The notes under the pieces: generated by a model | Seen by the model: the letters and a program-made list of their open reading frames with translations, nothing else | What the model was told of the DNA's origin: nothing | The model's database searches: none | NCBI RefSeq assembly: GCF_900107415.1 | Contig: NZ_FNPX01000017.1 | Span: forward strand, 1-64,000 | DNA length: 64,000 nucleotides | Direction of reading: 5' to 3' | Source of the DNA: Jannaschia faecimaris | GTDB lineage: Bacteria; Pseudomonadota; Alphaproteobacteria; Rhodobacterales; Rhodobacteraceae | Program-made: the position numbers and the translations under genes | Part shown: one piece after another, positions 39,989 to 49,047 of the stretch | Position numbering within the stretch: position 1 is the stretch's first letter | Layout of the letters: every line of letters begins with the position of its first letter

Positions 39989-40996
39989 TCAGACCGTGGC
40001 ACCCGGCACAAGCGGCGTGGGGATAAGCTGGATATCTTGCACCGCGTCACCCTTCAGGCGCATGACCATCGCTTCGGCCGCCATCTTGCCAAGCCGCGCC
40101 GCCGGGATCTCGGTCGTGGTCAGGCGCCGCGGCAGGATCGACGCCGCTTCCATCGCGCCCCAGCCCGCGATTCCGATATTTTCGGGGACTCGAATGCCCT
40201 TGGTCGCCAAATACGCCATGCCGCCGATCGCCATCTCATCGTCGTGAAAATAAAGCCCGTCCAGGTCGCGACGACGGGTCAGGATCGTCTCGGTTCCGAC
40301 ATAGCCCGCGTAGAAGCTCGGCCTGTCATGCAACACTTCGATGCCGGCAAAGTCGAGGCCTGCGTCTAGAAGCGCCGCCCGGAAACCCCGCTGCCGCGCC
40401 CGTCCCATGGTGTCGACCCCGGCCATCGCGCCCACATAGCCGATCCGCCGCCGCCCCCTGGAGACCATGAATCGCCCCATGTCATACCCGCTGTCATGAT
40501 GAGAGAAACCCACCGCCATATCCACCGGGGTCGTAGTCAGGTCCCAGATCTCGATGACTGGCACCGCCAGATCGCGCAGCAATTCAAGCGTGCGTATCGT
40601 GTGCCGCGTCCCCGCCAGCAGAACGCCCGCCGGTCGCCAAGACGCCAGCGATTGCAACCATTGCTCCTCCTCTACGGGGGTCTGGTCGTGACTGCCGATC
40701 ATGGTCTGGTATCCCAGACGCGCGAAATTCGCGTTCAACGCCTCGATCACCTGACCGAAAAGCGACGAGGTGAACCTTGGCACACAAACACCGACAAGAG
40801 TGCTCGCCCCACCCTTGCCAAATGCGGCAGCAAGCCGGTCCGGCAGGTAGTTCAGGCGCGACGCCTCGGCCATGACCTTGTCGCGGGTATCTTCCGAAAA
40901 CCCGGTCCCCCCGCGCAGCACTCGACTGACGGTCATCTTCGATACACCTGCCCCGCGGGCGATGTCTTCCAGGTTGGGCTTTGTCTTTCGGACCAT
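39989..40996 (-). CDS. LacI-family regulator 1
   Basis: A 335-aa regulator. The N-terminal LacI helix-turn-helix is NLEDIARGAGVSKMTVSRVL followed by the hinge region RLNYLPDRLAAAFG; the periplasmic-binding-like effector domain follows (STLVGVCVPRFTSSLFGQVI, RIGYVGAMAGVDTMGRARQR, VPENIGIAGWGAMEAASILP). It is divergent from the first sugar ABC transporter and likely represses it; a perfect 12-bp palindrome lies between them. Family resemblance is to gluconate/idonate-type GntR regulators. The effector is not known. Confidence 0.9.
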   Translation of the reverse strand: MVRKTKPNLEDIARGAGVSKMTVSRVLRGGTGFSEDTRDKVMAEASRLNYLPDRLAAAFGKGGASTLVGVCVPRFTSSLFGQVIEALNANFARLGYQTMIGSHDQTPVEEEQWLQSLASWRPAGVLLAGTRHTIRTLELLRDLAVPVIEIWDLTTTPVDMAVGFSHHDSGYDMGRFMVSRGRRRIGYVGAMAGVDTMGRARQRGFRAALLDAGLDFAGIEVLHDRPSFYAGYVGTETILTRRRDLDGLYFHDDEMAIGGMAYLATKGIRVPENIGIAGWGAMEAASILPRRLTTTEIPAARLGKMAAEAMVMRLKGDAVQDIQLIPTPLVPGATV

Positions 40997-41044
40997 CCGA
41001 AGGCGCTTCCTTTTTATTCTCCGTCGCTACCAGACAGAGCCAGA

Positions 41045-41056
41045 GTTATCGATAAC
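41045..41056. promoter_or_regulatory. LacI-type operator, perfect palindrome
   Basis: GTTATCGATAAC is a perfect 12-bp palindrome with a central CG, as is usual for LacI-family sites. It lies 49 bp upstream of lacI 1 and 9 bp before the -35 box of the transporter promoter. Confidence 0.75.
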
Positions 41057-41064
41057 AAAATTGC

Positions 41065-41093
41065 TTGACAGAACGGGCAGCAGACCGAATGGT
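41065..41093 (+). promoter_or_regulatory. Promoter of the first sugar ABC operon
   Basis: TTGACA at 41065-41070 is a perfect -35. With 17-bp spacing the -10 would be AATGGT (41088-41093), a weak match. It lies between two operator-like palindromes. Confidence 0.55.
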
Positions 41094-41101
41094 AAAGCAA
41101 C

Positions 41102-41113
41102 GTTACCGGTAAA
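41102..41113. promoter_or_regulatory. Second LacI-type operator
   Basis: GTTACCGGTAAA contains the perfect palindrome TTACCGGTAA. It lies just after the predicted transcription start of the transporter operon, 57 bp from the first operator, which suits repression by a LacI protein. Confidence 0.55.
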
Positions 41114-41159
41114 CCAAGGCGGGGAGGCCAAGGATCGGGCACGTATCGGGAGGACGACC

Positions 41160-42653
41160 ATGCAGCCAAGCGACGGCCTTTTCTTCGACAGCATCGTCAA
41201 GACGTTCGGAGGCACACATGCCCTGTCCGGTGTCTCGCTGAAGGTCGAACGCGGCGAGATCGTCGCTCTTCTGGGTGAGAACGGCGCTGGAAAATCAACT
41301 CTGATCAAGGCTTTGGGCGGCATCCATTCCCCCGATAGCGGCGACGTTTTGGTTGATGGTGTACCTTATCGCCACGTCGCCGGTAAAATAAGTCAGAAAC
41401 AGGCCGTCGCCTTCATCCACCAGGATCTGGGTTTGATCGAATGGATGTCCGTGGCCGAGAACATCGCGCTGGCCATAGGATACGTGAAGCGACGCGGGCG
41501 CATCGACTGGCGTGCGACCGAGGCCCGCGCACGGGACGCGCTGGCGCATGTCGAGGCCGATTTCGAGCCGACCACCCGCGTTGCCAATCTCAGCCGGACC
41601 GAGAAATCCCTCGTGGCCATTGCCCGGGCCCTGGCCGTGGAATGCGATTTCCTGGTCTTGGACGAACCCACCGCGTCCTTGCCCGCGGACGAGGTGGAGC
41701 GCCTGTTCCGCGCCCTTCGCCCGCTGCGCGACAAGGGCGTGGGAATGATCTATGTCAGTCACCGGTTGGACGAGATCTTCCAGATTGCCGACCGCGTCGC
41801 CGTTCTGCGCGATGGCAAGATGGTCGGAATGCGCGACATCGCCCACACCAACGCCGAAGACCTGGTCAGTCTGATCGTCGGGCGCAAGGCGCGCGACATC
41901 GCGCTGCCCGATGCACAGGACGGGACCGAGGTTCTGACCGTCGCGAACCTGTCGACCCGTGCCGTGTCGGACGTCAGCTTCAAGGTAAGACGCGGGGAAC
42001 TCGTGGGCCTGGTCGGCCTGCGCGGTGCCGGTCACGAGGATGTGGGTCGGGCGCTGTTTGGCCTGGCGGCGCACACCGGCGAGGTTCTGCTGGATGGATC
42101 GCCCCCCGACCTGACCAACGCACGGACCGCGATGAAATCGGGCATCGGATTCGTCGCGCGGGACCGGGTCGTCGAAAGCATCGCCCCAGCCCTGACGATC
42201 CGCGAGAACGCCTTCATCAACCCCGAAGCGACGGGCCGCAAACTGCTGAGTTTCCTGCGGCCTGCGGTCGAAGATGACATGAGCGTCAAGCTGGGCCGCC
42301 GTGTTGGCCTGTCGCCCAACGACCCGACCCTTGCAATCGAGGCTTTGTCGGGCGGCAACCAGCAGAAGATCGTCGTCGGACGCTGGCTTGACACCGGCCG
42401 GCGGTTCCTGATCGCCGAGGATCCGACCGCGGGCGTCGATGTCGGGGCCAAGGCGGAAATCTACCATCTGCTCTACGAGGTGCTGGCGTCCGGCATGGGC
42501 GTCCTCGTGGTCTCTACGGATTTCGAGGAGGTCGCCAACATCTGCCACCGCGCCATCGTGTTCAGCCGAGGCCGCATCGTCGACGAATTGTCGGGCGTCA
42601 GCCTGTCCACACAATCCCTGATCCAGGCCGCCTCGGCCAGTGATGCAGCCTGA
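41160..42653 (+). CDS. Sugar ABC transporter ATPase with two ATP-binding domains (CUT2)
   Basis: A 497-aa RbsA/XylG-type ATPase. The first half has Walker A GENGAGKSTLIKALGG near residue 40, signature LSRTEKSLVAIARAL and Walker B LVLDEPTASLP. The second half has the degenerate Walker region VGLVGLRGAGHEDVGRALFG and signature LSGGNQQKIVVGRWLDTGRR. The first signature lacks the usual GGQ. It powers monosaccharide import with the permease and binding protein that follow. GGAGGAC precedes the ATG. Confidence 0.92.
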   Translation: MQPSDGLFFDSIVKTFGGTHALSGVSLKVERGEIVALLGENGAGKSTLIKALGGIHSPDSGDVLVDGVPYRHVAGKISQKQAVAFIHQDLGLIEWMSVAENIALAIGYVKRRGRIDWRATEARARDALAHVEADFEPTTRVANLSRTEKSLVAIARALAVECDFLVLDEPTASLPADEVERLFRALRPLRDKGVGMIYVSHRLDEIFQIADRVAVLRDGKMVGMRDIAHTNAEDLVSLIVGRKARDIALPDAQDGTEVLTVANLSTRAVSDVSFKVRRGELVGLVGLRGAGHEDVGRALFGLAAHTGEVLLDGSPPDLTNARTAMKSGIGFVARDRVVESIAPALTIRENAFINPEATGRKLLSFLRPAVEDDMSVKLGRRVGLSPNDPTLAIEALSGGNQQKIVVGRWLDTGRRFLIAEDPTAGVDVGAKAEIYHLLYEVLASGMGVLVVSTDFEEVANICHRAIVFSRGRIVDELSGVSLSTQSLIQAASASDAA

Positions 42654-42668
42654 GCCGGAGCGAACCGC

Positions 42669-43691
42669 ATGAATTCCGTTGAATCCGACGCCCTGGAGCC
42701 GACCCGCGATGAACTGGCTGGCCTGAGCCTCGCATCCAAGGTGATCCGTCTGACCCCGGTCTATGGACTGGTGATCCTGATGGTCGGCCTCATCATCCTG
42801 TTCTCGATCATGCTGCCCAATACGTTCCCGACGGTTCTGAACCTGCGGGCGATCATTTCGGACAAGGCGATCATCGCGCTTCTTGCGCTGGCGGCGATGA
42901 TTCCGATGGTGGCCGGGCGTATCGACCTGACGGTCGGCTATGGCATCGTGCTGTGGCACATCCTCGCCATCTCGCTTCAGACCCTTTACGGCCTCCCGTG
43001 GCCTCTGGCCTGCGTGGTGGTTCTGGCACTGGGTGCGCTGACGGGCATTTTCAACGGCTTCCTCGTCGAAGTCGCCAAGATCGACGCCTTCATTGCCACG
43101 CTGGGCACGGGCACCGTACTTTATGCGCTGGCGCTTTGGCACACAGGCGGGCGGCAGATGGTGGGCGTGCTGCCGCAGGGGTTCTATGACCTCAACGGCA
43201 CCTTCGTCTTCGGCCTGCCGATCACCGGGTTCTATGTGCTGGCGATCACGGTAACACTCTGGCTCGTGCTGGAATATACGCCCGTCGGGCGATATCTCTA
43301 TGCCATCGGGGCAAACCCGAAGGCGGCCGAGCTCAACGGTATCCCCACGCGGAAATTCGTTGTGGGGGCTTTCGTCGTATCGGGCACGCTGACGGCGCTG
43401 GCGGGCGTACTGCTGGCGTCCAAGCTGCGTATCGGACAGGCCAGCGTCGGTCTGGAATTCCTGCTGCCAGCGCTGGTGGGCGCGTTTCTCGGATCCACGA
43501 CGATCAAGCCGGGGCGCGTCAACGTCTGGGGCACAATCGTCGGGGTCGTCATCCTGGCCGTGGGTATTTCCGGCATTCAGCAATTTGGCGGATCCTTCTG
43601 GGTAGAGCCGATGTTCAACGGCCTGACCCTGCTGATCGCTATCGGTATCGCGGGCTATGCCCAGCGCAAAAAGGGCGCGGCCCACAAGTAG
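42669..43691 (+). CDS. Sugar ABC transporter permease (CUT2)
   Basis: A 340-aa BPD_transp_2 permease with about eight to ten hydrophobic helices. Typical segments are IIALLALAAMIPMVAGRIDL-TVGYG, where most relatives read GIDLSVG, GFLVEVAKIDAFIATLGTGT and AIGANPKAAELNGIPTRKFV. It forms the membrane channel for the RbsA-type ATPase just upstream (15 bp apart). The substrate is a monosaccharide or sugar acid that cannot be told from sequence. Confidence 0.9.
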   Translation: MNSVESDALEPTRDELAGLSLASKVIRLTPVYGLVILMVGLIILFSIMLPNTFPTVLNLRAIISDKAIIALLALAAMIPMVAGRIDLTVGYGIVLWHILAISLQTLYGLPWPLACVVVLALGALTGIFNGFLVEVAKIDAFIATLGTGTVLYALALWHTGGRQMVGVLPQGFYDLNGTFVFGLPITGFYVLAITVTLWLVLEYTPVGRYLYAIGANPKAAELNGIPTRKFVVGAFVVSGTLTALAGVLLASKLRIGQASVGLEFLLPALVGAFLGSTTIKPGRVNVWGTIVGVVILAVGISGIQQFGGSFWVEPMFNGLTLLIAIGIAGYAQRKKGAAHK

Positions 43692-43716
43692 CGTTCATTT
43701 CAACGGGAGAGAGATC

Positions 43717-44763
43717 ATGGAAAAGAGAACACTTCTGAAGACCCTGCTGACCACCACGATCGTCGCCGGACTCGGCCTGCCGGCAATCGCGCAGGAGGCC
43801 TTTGATGGGCCTACGACGGGGCCTGCGGCAGCAGCGGACAAGACCATCGTCGTATTGGCGGGGGATCTGAAAAACGGCGGCATCCTGGGGGTCACAAGCG
43901 GCATCGAAGAAGCTGTGGAGGTCATCGGCTGGGACGTGCGCGTCCTCGACGGTGCCGGGTCGGTCCAAGGGCGCACGGGTGCCATCGGCCAGGCTCTGGC
44001 CCTGCAACCCGACGGTATCGTCATCAACGGCTTCGACGCGGTCGAACAGCAGGCGGCACTGGAAGCCGTGGTCGCCGCCGGTGTCCCGATGGTTGCCTGG
44101 CACTCGGGTCCCAAGATCGGTTGCGACGCGCCCGGCGGCATCTTCGCCAACGTCTCGACCGATGCGATGGCCGTCTCCGAAGTGGCGGCCGAATGGGCCA
44201 TGAACGACGGCGGTGACACTGTTGGCGTGGTGATCTTCACCGACAGCACCTATCAGATCGCCATCGACAAGGCCGACCGCATTCAGGAAACGATCGAGGC
44301 CATGGGAGGTGCCGTCCTGGAATACGTCGACACGCCGATCGCCGACACCTCAAGCAGGATGGCCCCCCTGACCACCAGCCTTCTGCAGAAATACGGCGAC
44401 AGCTGGACCCATGCGCTGGCCATCAACGACCTGTATTTCGATTTCATGGGCCCGGCCCTCGCCGCCGCAGGCATTCCGGGCGATGGCGCGCCCAAGGCCG
44501 GCTCGGCCGGGGATGGATCGGAAGCCGCTTTCCAGCGTATTCGCGGGCAGCAGTATCAGGCCATCACCGTGGCCGAGCCGTTGAACCTGCAAGGCTGGCA
44601 ACTGGTGGATGAACTCAACCGCGCCATCCAGGGTGAAACCTGCTCCGGCTATGTCACCACGCCCGCGCTGGTGACCACCGAAGGATTGCAGAAGATGGGC
44701 GACAGCAACGCCTTCGACCCCGACGTGCCCTACCGCGAGGCCTACACGGCGATCTGGAACTGA
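43717..44763 (+). CDS. Periplasmic sugar-binding protein (CUT2)
   Basis: A 348-aa binding protein with a signal peptide (residues 1-25, cut near AIA-QE). The mature part has the Peripla_BP_4 pattern: KTIVVLAGDLKNGGILGVTS, GQALALQPDGIVINGFDAVE and VPMVAWHSGPKIGC. It delivers a sugar to the permease encoded just before it. The order ATPase, permease, binding protein differs from the usual rbs order. A GC hairpin at 44777-44798 follows and may separate this operon from the next transporter. Confidence 0.88.
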   Translation: MEKRTLLKTLLTTTIVAGLGLPAIAQEAFDGPTTGPAAAADKTIVVLAGDLKNGGILGVTSGIEEAVEVIGWDVRVLDGAGSVQGRTGAIGQALALQPDGIVINGFDAVEQQAALEAVVAAGVPMVAWHSGPKIGCDAPGGIFANVSTDAMAVSEVAAEWAMNDGGDTVGVVIFTDSTYQIAIDKADRIQETIEAMGGAVLEYVDTPIADTSSRMAPLTTSLLQKYGDSWTHALAINDLYFDFMGPALAAAGIPGDGAPKAGSAGDGSEAAFQRIRGQQYQAITVAEPLNLQGWQLVDELNRAIQGETCSGYVTTPALVTTEGLQKMGDSNAFDPDVPYREAYTAIWN

Positions 44764-44776
44764 CACCTCACTGACC

Positions 44777-44798
44777 GGGGCGGTGCCTGCGCCGCCCC
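44777..44798 (+). terminator. GC hairpin between the two CUT2 transporters
   Basis: GGGGCGGTG (44777-44785) pairs with CGCCGCCCC (44790-44798) with one G-T pair and a 4-nt loop. Only CTT follows, so it is a weak terminator or attenuator. Confidence 0.5.
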
Positions 44799-44844
44799 CT
44801 TCCAGACCCAAAATGCAAACGATTCCAATAACGAAGGACGCGCG

Positions 44845-45633
44845 ATGAAAGCTCAAGACATGGACGCCGCACCGATCATCGAAATGCGCGGTATCACCAA
44901 GCGTTTCGGCGGGGTGACCGCCCTGAACGGCGTCGATCTGCGCGCCTATGCGGGCGAAGTGCTGGCAATCGTCGGCGATAACGGCGCTGGTAAATCCACA
45001 CTGATCAAGGTGTTGACCGGGGTGTATCAATCCACCGCCGGAGAGATCTTCTTCGAAGGCCGCCCCTTGACGATGAGCAGCCATGCCGACGCCATCAAGA
45101 ACGGCATCGACGCTGTCTACCAGAACCTTGCCATCGCGGACCATCTGACCCCTGCCGAGAACCTGTTTCTGGGGTCGGAGCTGACACGAAAGGTGCTGGG
45201 CATCACCTTCCTGGATAACAAGGCGATGAAGATGCAGGCGACGGCCGTGCTCAAGGACCGGCTGGGTGTCCAGCTCAAGAACATGGACGTCGCCACCGAA
45301 AGCCTTTCGGGCGGCCAACGTCAGGCCGTCGCCATCGCCCGCGCCGTGCGCCATGAGGACTTGAAGGTCCTGGTCATGGACGAGCCCACGGCCGCGCTAG
45401 GGCCTCAGGAAACAGCGCGGACCCTCAAGCTCATCCAGACGCTCAAAGCCCAAGGGTTGGCCGTCATCCTGATCTCCCATGCGCTCGACGACGTGTTCGA
45501 CGTCTCCGACCGCATCCACGTCATGCGGCGTGGCGAATGTGTTGGCGTCGTCCGCACGGCCGCCACCACATCCGAGGAGGTTCTTGGCCTGCTGACAGGG
45601 GCCACGAAAATGGCCAAGGAGGCCATGCTGTGA
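44845..45633 (+). CDS. Sugar ABC transporter ATPase with one ATP-binding domain (FrcA-like)
   Basis: A 262-aa ATPase with one nucleotide-binding domain: Walker A GDNGAGKSTLIKVLTG near residue 48, signature LSGGQRQAVAIARAV, Walker B VLVMDEPTAALGP and the switch His in ILISHALDDV. It resembles FrcA of fructose-type CUT2 systems, which use a single-domain ATPase that dimerises. It is the first gene of the second transporter operon; the permease GTG start overlaps its stop. Confidence 0.92.
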   Translation: MKAQDMDAAPIIEMRGITKRFGGVTALNGVDLRAYAGEVLAIVGDNGAGKSTLIKVLTGVYQSTAGEIFFEGRPLTMSSHADAIKNGIDAVYQNLAIADHLTPAENLFLGSELTRKVLGITFLDNKAMKMQATAVLKDRLGVQLKNMDVATESLSGGQRQAVAIARAVRHEDLKVLVMDEPTAALGPQETARTLKLIQTLKAQGLAVILISHALDDVFDVSDRIHVMRRGECVGVVRTAATTSEEVLGLLTGATKMAKEAML

Positions 45634-46757
45634 CCGATACGACCACACAAAACGCCGCCGCCCCGACCAGCCTGACCGCCCGGATCGAGCCGTATATCGG
45701 CATCCTCGGCCCAATGGTCATGATCGCGATGATCGCGCTTTTCATGGGCGCGGTCGAACCGGCCCGGTATTTCCGCACGTCCAACATCAACCAGATCCTG
45801 CTCGATGCGGCGCTCTATATGCCGATGGCGATGGCGATGACCTTCGTCATCACCCAGCGCGGCATCGATCTGAGCATCGGATCAGTCGCCGCCCTCTCGG
45901 CCATCATCATGGCATTCCTGATCAAGCAGTACGATTTTCACGTCCTGGTCGCCCTGCCGATCTGCATCCTGCTCGGAGCGGGCATGGGCCTGATCAACGG
46001 GCTCGTCATCACCAAGTTCCGGGTGCCCGACCTGATCGGCACGCTGGCGATGGACCTGGTATACCGCGGCTTCGCGCTGGTGCTTGCCAAGGGTCTCGTG
46101 CTGGCCCGCTTTCCCGATCTGATTACCGACATCGGGCGGGGTCAGACCTTCAACATCCTGCCGACTCCGGTGGTCATCGGCGTGCTGACGCTGCTCGGCG
46201 GATATGTTCTGCTGCGCACCACGCATTTCGGACGCTACTCCATCGCCATCGGCTCCAACCCCGAAGCGACGGCGATGACGGGGATAAGCGTCGACCGCCA
46301 CCGCGTCTATGCCTATGTCCTCATGGGCGCGATGGCCGCGCTGGCGGGCGTGATGCTGACGGGCAAGCTCAACGCGGTGCAGGCCACCTCGGCCCCCTAC
46401 TTCAACCTGCACGTCATCGCTGCCGTGGTCGTGGGTGGGACATCGCTTTTCGGCGGTCGCGCATCAATGATCGGCTCGCTGGCGGGGGTGCTGCTTCTGT
46501 CGATGATGATCAACGCCCTGGTCACCCTGCGGATCGAGTTCTTCTGGCAATCCGTCGCGTCGGGCGTCGTCATCATCACTTCGGTGGCGATCTACACCTG
46601 GTTGCAGAAGAAAGACCGCGACGGCGGCGGCGGCCTGCACGCGGCCTTCGCCAGCCCCGACAATCGAAAGCTGGCGGTGATGACCGGCGCGATTGTCGGA
46701 GCGTTGCTGATCCTGCTGGCGCTTGGCGGTCTGACCGCCTCGCCGCCGGCTACTTGA
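45630..46757 (+). CDS. Sugar ABC transporter permease (FrcC-like)
   Basis: A 375-aa BPD_transp_2 permease. It has FVITQRGIDLSIGSVAALSA (the conserved GIDLSIGS motif), GLVITKFRVPDLIGTLAMDL and AIGSNPEATAMTGISVDRHR. About nine membrane helices are visible, with a last one near the C-terminus (MTGAIVGALLILLALGGLTA). The GTG start overlaps the ATPase stop by 4 bp. It pairs with the single-domain ATPase upstream. Confidence 0.9.
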   Translation: MTDTTTQNAAAPTSLTARIEPYIGILGPMVMIAMIALFMGAVEPARYFRTSNINQILLDAALYMPMAMAMTFVITQRGIDLSIGSVAALSAIIMAFLIKQYDFHVLVALPICILLGAGMGLINGLVITKFRVPDLIGTLAMDLVYRGFALVLAKGLVLARFPDLITDIGRGQTFNILPTPVVIGVLTLLGGYVLLRTTHFGRYSIAIGSNPEATAMTGISVDRHRVYAYVLMGAMAALAGVMLTGKLNAVQATSAPYFNLHVIAAVVVGGTSLFGGRASMIGSLAGVLLLSMMINALVTLRIEFFWQSVASGVVIITSVAIYTWLQKKDRDGGGGLHAAFASPDNRKLAVMTGAIVGALLILLALGGLTASPPAT

Positions 46758-46804
46758 ATAATAACCGGGGCATCCCGCCCCAATACTCTCTGGGAGGAGA
46801 CACC

Positions 46805-47938
46805 ATGAAACTTAAGATTCTGCTGATGACGACACTGCTCGCCACGGGCGCTGCCCATGCCGACGGCCACCTGCCGCTCAAGACGATGCCCGACGATGCG
46901 GAGCGCGACTACTGGGTCCCCGAACAGGTCAACGCCGACGGCGCGCTTGAGGCCCTGCAGGCGGTCGTCGGTGCCAAGGCCGTCCCATACAAAGGCACGC
47001 TGGAGAACCCGCTGCAGATCGCACTGATCTACCCCTCTGCCGATACCTCGGACTTCTGGGCCCGCAACTATCTCGCCATGACCAAACGGCTTGAGGAACT
47101 GGGTATCGCCTTCGAGACGACCGAGTTCGCAAGCCGCCAGGTCGAACATTCGCTTCAGGCCACCTATGCGTCGCAAGTCGATCAGGACGCCGACCTTTAC
47201 GATTTCGTCATCTTCGGCCCGTCGGAGCTTGCCACGCAGGCCGACAACATCGACAAATTGGCCGCCAACCCCGACATCACGACGTTCGTATGGGCCTTCC
47301 ACACACCGCTCAAATATCTTGAGAACCAGCCCGCCAACTGGTTCGACTTCTCGTCGGCCGCCGGGGCGCTCATCATCTGCGACTACATGCTTGAACGCCT
47401 GGGCAACGACGTCACCTACGCCATGAACCGTGGCATTCCGGGCATTACCGACAACCAGCGCTCCGGCGACTGGGCCGCCTGTGTCGAGGAAAAGGGAAAC
47501 TGGCAACTGGCCTACGAGCACTACGGTGAATACACCCGCGAAGGCGGGTTCGAGGGCACGTCCCTCATGCTTCAGGCCTACCCCGAGGCGGGCGTGATCC
47601 ATAATGCGAACACCGCGATGGCCATGGGGTCGGTCGAGGCGCAATTGGCCGTCAACAAGGCCGGGGAAGTTTTCTCGACCGGCTGGGGCGGGACGGGTCT
47701 GGAACTCGACGCGATCCGACGCGGCGAACTCGACGCGACACCGATGCGAATGGGCGACGACGTCGGGGCCGCGACGGCCGAGGCGATCAAGTTCCACCTG
47801 GAAGATCGAAGCGACGAGCTGCCCTTCGTCTTCCTCGGCCGCATCCAGATCGCCCACGACGAGATGTCAACGGAAGAATTGGACGCGCTGCAAACCGAAG
47901 CCTTCCGTTTCTCGGGCGTCGGCGCTCTTGAGCGGTAA
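46805..47938 (+). CDS. Periplasmic sugar-binding protein (second CUT2 system)
   Basis: A 377-aa binding protein with a signal peptide (MKLKILLMTTLLATGAAHA). The mature part has LQIALIYPSADTSDFWARNY, VIFGPSELATQADNID and VIHNANTAMAMGSVEAQLAV. The layout matches Peripla_BP_4 proteins, but the first 55 mature residues (LPLKTMPDDAERDYWVPEQV) are an extra N-terminal segment. It probably serves the FrcA/FrcC-like components upstream. GGAGGAGA precedes its ATG. A terminator follows. Confidence 0.87.
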   Translation: MKLKILLMTTLLATGAAHADGHLPLKTMPDDAERDYWVPEQVNADGALEALQAVVGAKAVPYKGTLENPLQIALIYPSADTSDFWARNYLAMTKRLEELGIAFETTEFASRQVEHSLQATYASQVDQDADLYDFVIFGPSELATQADNIDKLAANPDITTFVWAFHTPLKYLENQPANWFDFSSAAGALIICDYMLERLGNDVTYAMNRGIPGITDNQRSGDWAACVEEKGNWQLAYEHYGEYTREGGFEGTSLMLQAYPEAGVIHNANTAMAMGSVEAQLAVNKAGEVFSTGWGGTGLELDAIRRGELDATPMRMGDDVGAATAEAIKFHLEDRSDELPFVFLGRIQIAHDEMSTEELDALQTEAFRFSGVGALER

Positions 47939-47960
47939 GCTTTCGCCTGAACCAACCACG

Positions 47961-47985
47961 GGCCATCCCTGCGGGGGTGGCCTTT
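47961..47985 (+). terminator. Terminator of the second CUT2 operon
   Basis: GGCCATCCC (47961-47969) pairs with GGGGTGGCC (47974-47982) with one G-T pair and is followed by TTT, 22 bp after the binding protein gene. Confidence 0.7.
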
Positions 47986-47994
47986 CGTCCCGGC

Positions 47995-49008
47995 TCAGCC
48001 GCGCCTGACCGTCGATTGCCCGACCTGCAGAACCGGGGTGATCCGCTCGACGCGTCCCGTCCCGGGGTGCGCCAACAAGTCAAGCACCATCGCCGCCGTC
48101 CGGTCGCCGATATCGACAGGTGACGGATCGACCGTGGTCAGCGTCGGCACGCAGATCCCTGCGATGTCATAGGCACCGAAACCAGCGACCGCCATGGCGT
48201 CCGGAACCGCGACACCGCGCCGCTGACATTCCGTCAATGCCCCGAAAGCCGACAGATCAGACACGCAGATCACAGCCTCTGCATCTGGCTGGGTATCAAG
48301 CAGGTGCGCCATTGCCGCGGCCCCTTCATGCATCGAAATCGGCGGCTGTCCCGCACCGATCAACCGCGTGGCATCCAGGCCCCGCACCTGCATCGCGGCC
48401 ACGAACCCGCGCCGCCGGTCCGCCCCACGCGTATCGCCATCCACGTCGCCGCCGATAAATGCGATCCGGCTGTGCCCCTGCGCCACCAGATGCGCCACCA
48501 GCAAGTCCATGCACGCCGCGTTGGAAAAGCCGACGACATGACCGATGGGGGCCTCGGGCAGGTCCCAGGTCTCGATCACGGGGACGCCCGATTGCGCCAG
48601 CAGGCGGCGCGCCCGTTCGGTATGCCGCCCGCCAGTCACCACGATGGCTTCGGGGCGGCGGCGCAGAAACTCCTCGATCAGCTGCTCCTCGCGCAGGGTG
48701 TCGTAATTGGTATGCCCCAAAAGCACCTGGTACCCCGCCCGCGACAGACGGGTGGTCATCGCTTCCACCGTGCCCGCGAAGTTCGCATTGTTGAGCGAAG
48801 GGATCGTCACCGCCACGAAATGACTGCGCTGGCTGCGCAGGTTGGCTGCCGTGCTGTCGAAAACATAGCCCAACTCTTCGGCCGCCGCATGGATGCGTTG
48901 GCGGGTCTGTTCACCGACGGAAGCATCGCTCTTGAAAGCGCGGCTGACCGTCATCACGGACACTCCGGCGGCCTTGGCCACGTCTTTCATCGTTGGCGTG
49001 CGTCGCAT
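47995..49008 (-). CDS. LacI-family regulator 2
   Basis: A 337-aa regulator with helix-turn-helix TMKDVAKAAGVSVMTVSRAF, then the effector domain (FVAVTIPSLNNANFAGTVEA, RIAFIGGDVDGDTRGADRRR, VPDAMAVAGFGAYDIAGICV). The recognition helix begins MTVSR, as in LacI 1. The start MRRTPTMKDV at 49008 is chosen because the ten codons before it are not conserved and cover an operator-like site. It is convergent with the second CUT2 transporter, so it may control that transporter or other island genes. Effector unknown. Confidence 0.88.
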   Translation of the reverse strand: MRRTPTMKDVAKAAGVSVMTVSRAFKSDASVGEQTRQRIHAAAEELGYVFDSTAANLRSQRSHFVAVTIPSLNNANFAGTVEAMTTRLSRAGYQVLLGHTNYDTLREEQLIEEFLRRRPEAIVVTGGRHTERARRLLAQSGVPVIETWDLPEAPIGHVVGFSNAACMDLLVAHLVAQGHSRIAFIGGDVDGDTRGADRRRGFVAAMQVRGLDATRLIGAGQPPISMHEGAAAMAHLLDTQPDAEAVICVSDLSAFGALTECQRRGVAVPDAMAVAGFGAYDIAGICVPTLTTVDPSPVDIGDRTAAMVLDLLAHPGTGRVERITPVLQVGQSTVRRG

Positions 49009-49024
49009 GGCGGTTCCAGCCCGT

Positions 49025-49036
49025 GTTAACGATACC
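49025..49036. promoter_or_regulatory. LacI-type operator before lacI 2
   Basis: GTTAACGATACC; on the minus strand GGTATCGTTAAC. It matches the motif GTTATCGNTAAC in 11 of 12 positions in that orientation and lies 16 bp before the lacI 2 start, suggesting autoregulation. Confidence 0.6.
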
Positions 49037-49047
49037 ATAAGGCCAGA

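Noticed and set aside
41295-43685. A 796-codon open frame on the minus strand
   Set aside because: It lies entirely opposite the first CUT2 ATPase and permease genes, which have clear family motifs. Its translation is His/Gln/Arg/Asp-rich in the way expected of an antisense frame in GC-rich DNA.
44818-44844. An extra LacI operator upstream of the second CUT2 operon
   Set aside because: The sequence GCAAACGATTCCAATAACG has AT-rich steps and a central CG, but does not match the 12-bp palindrome seen elsewhere.
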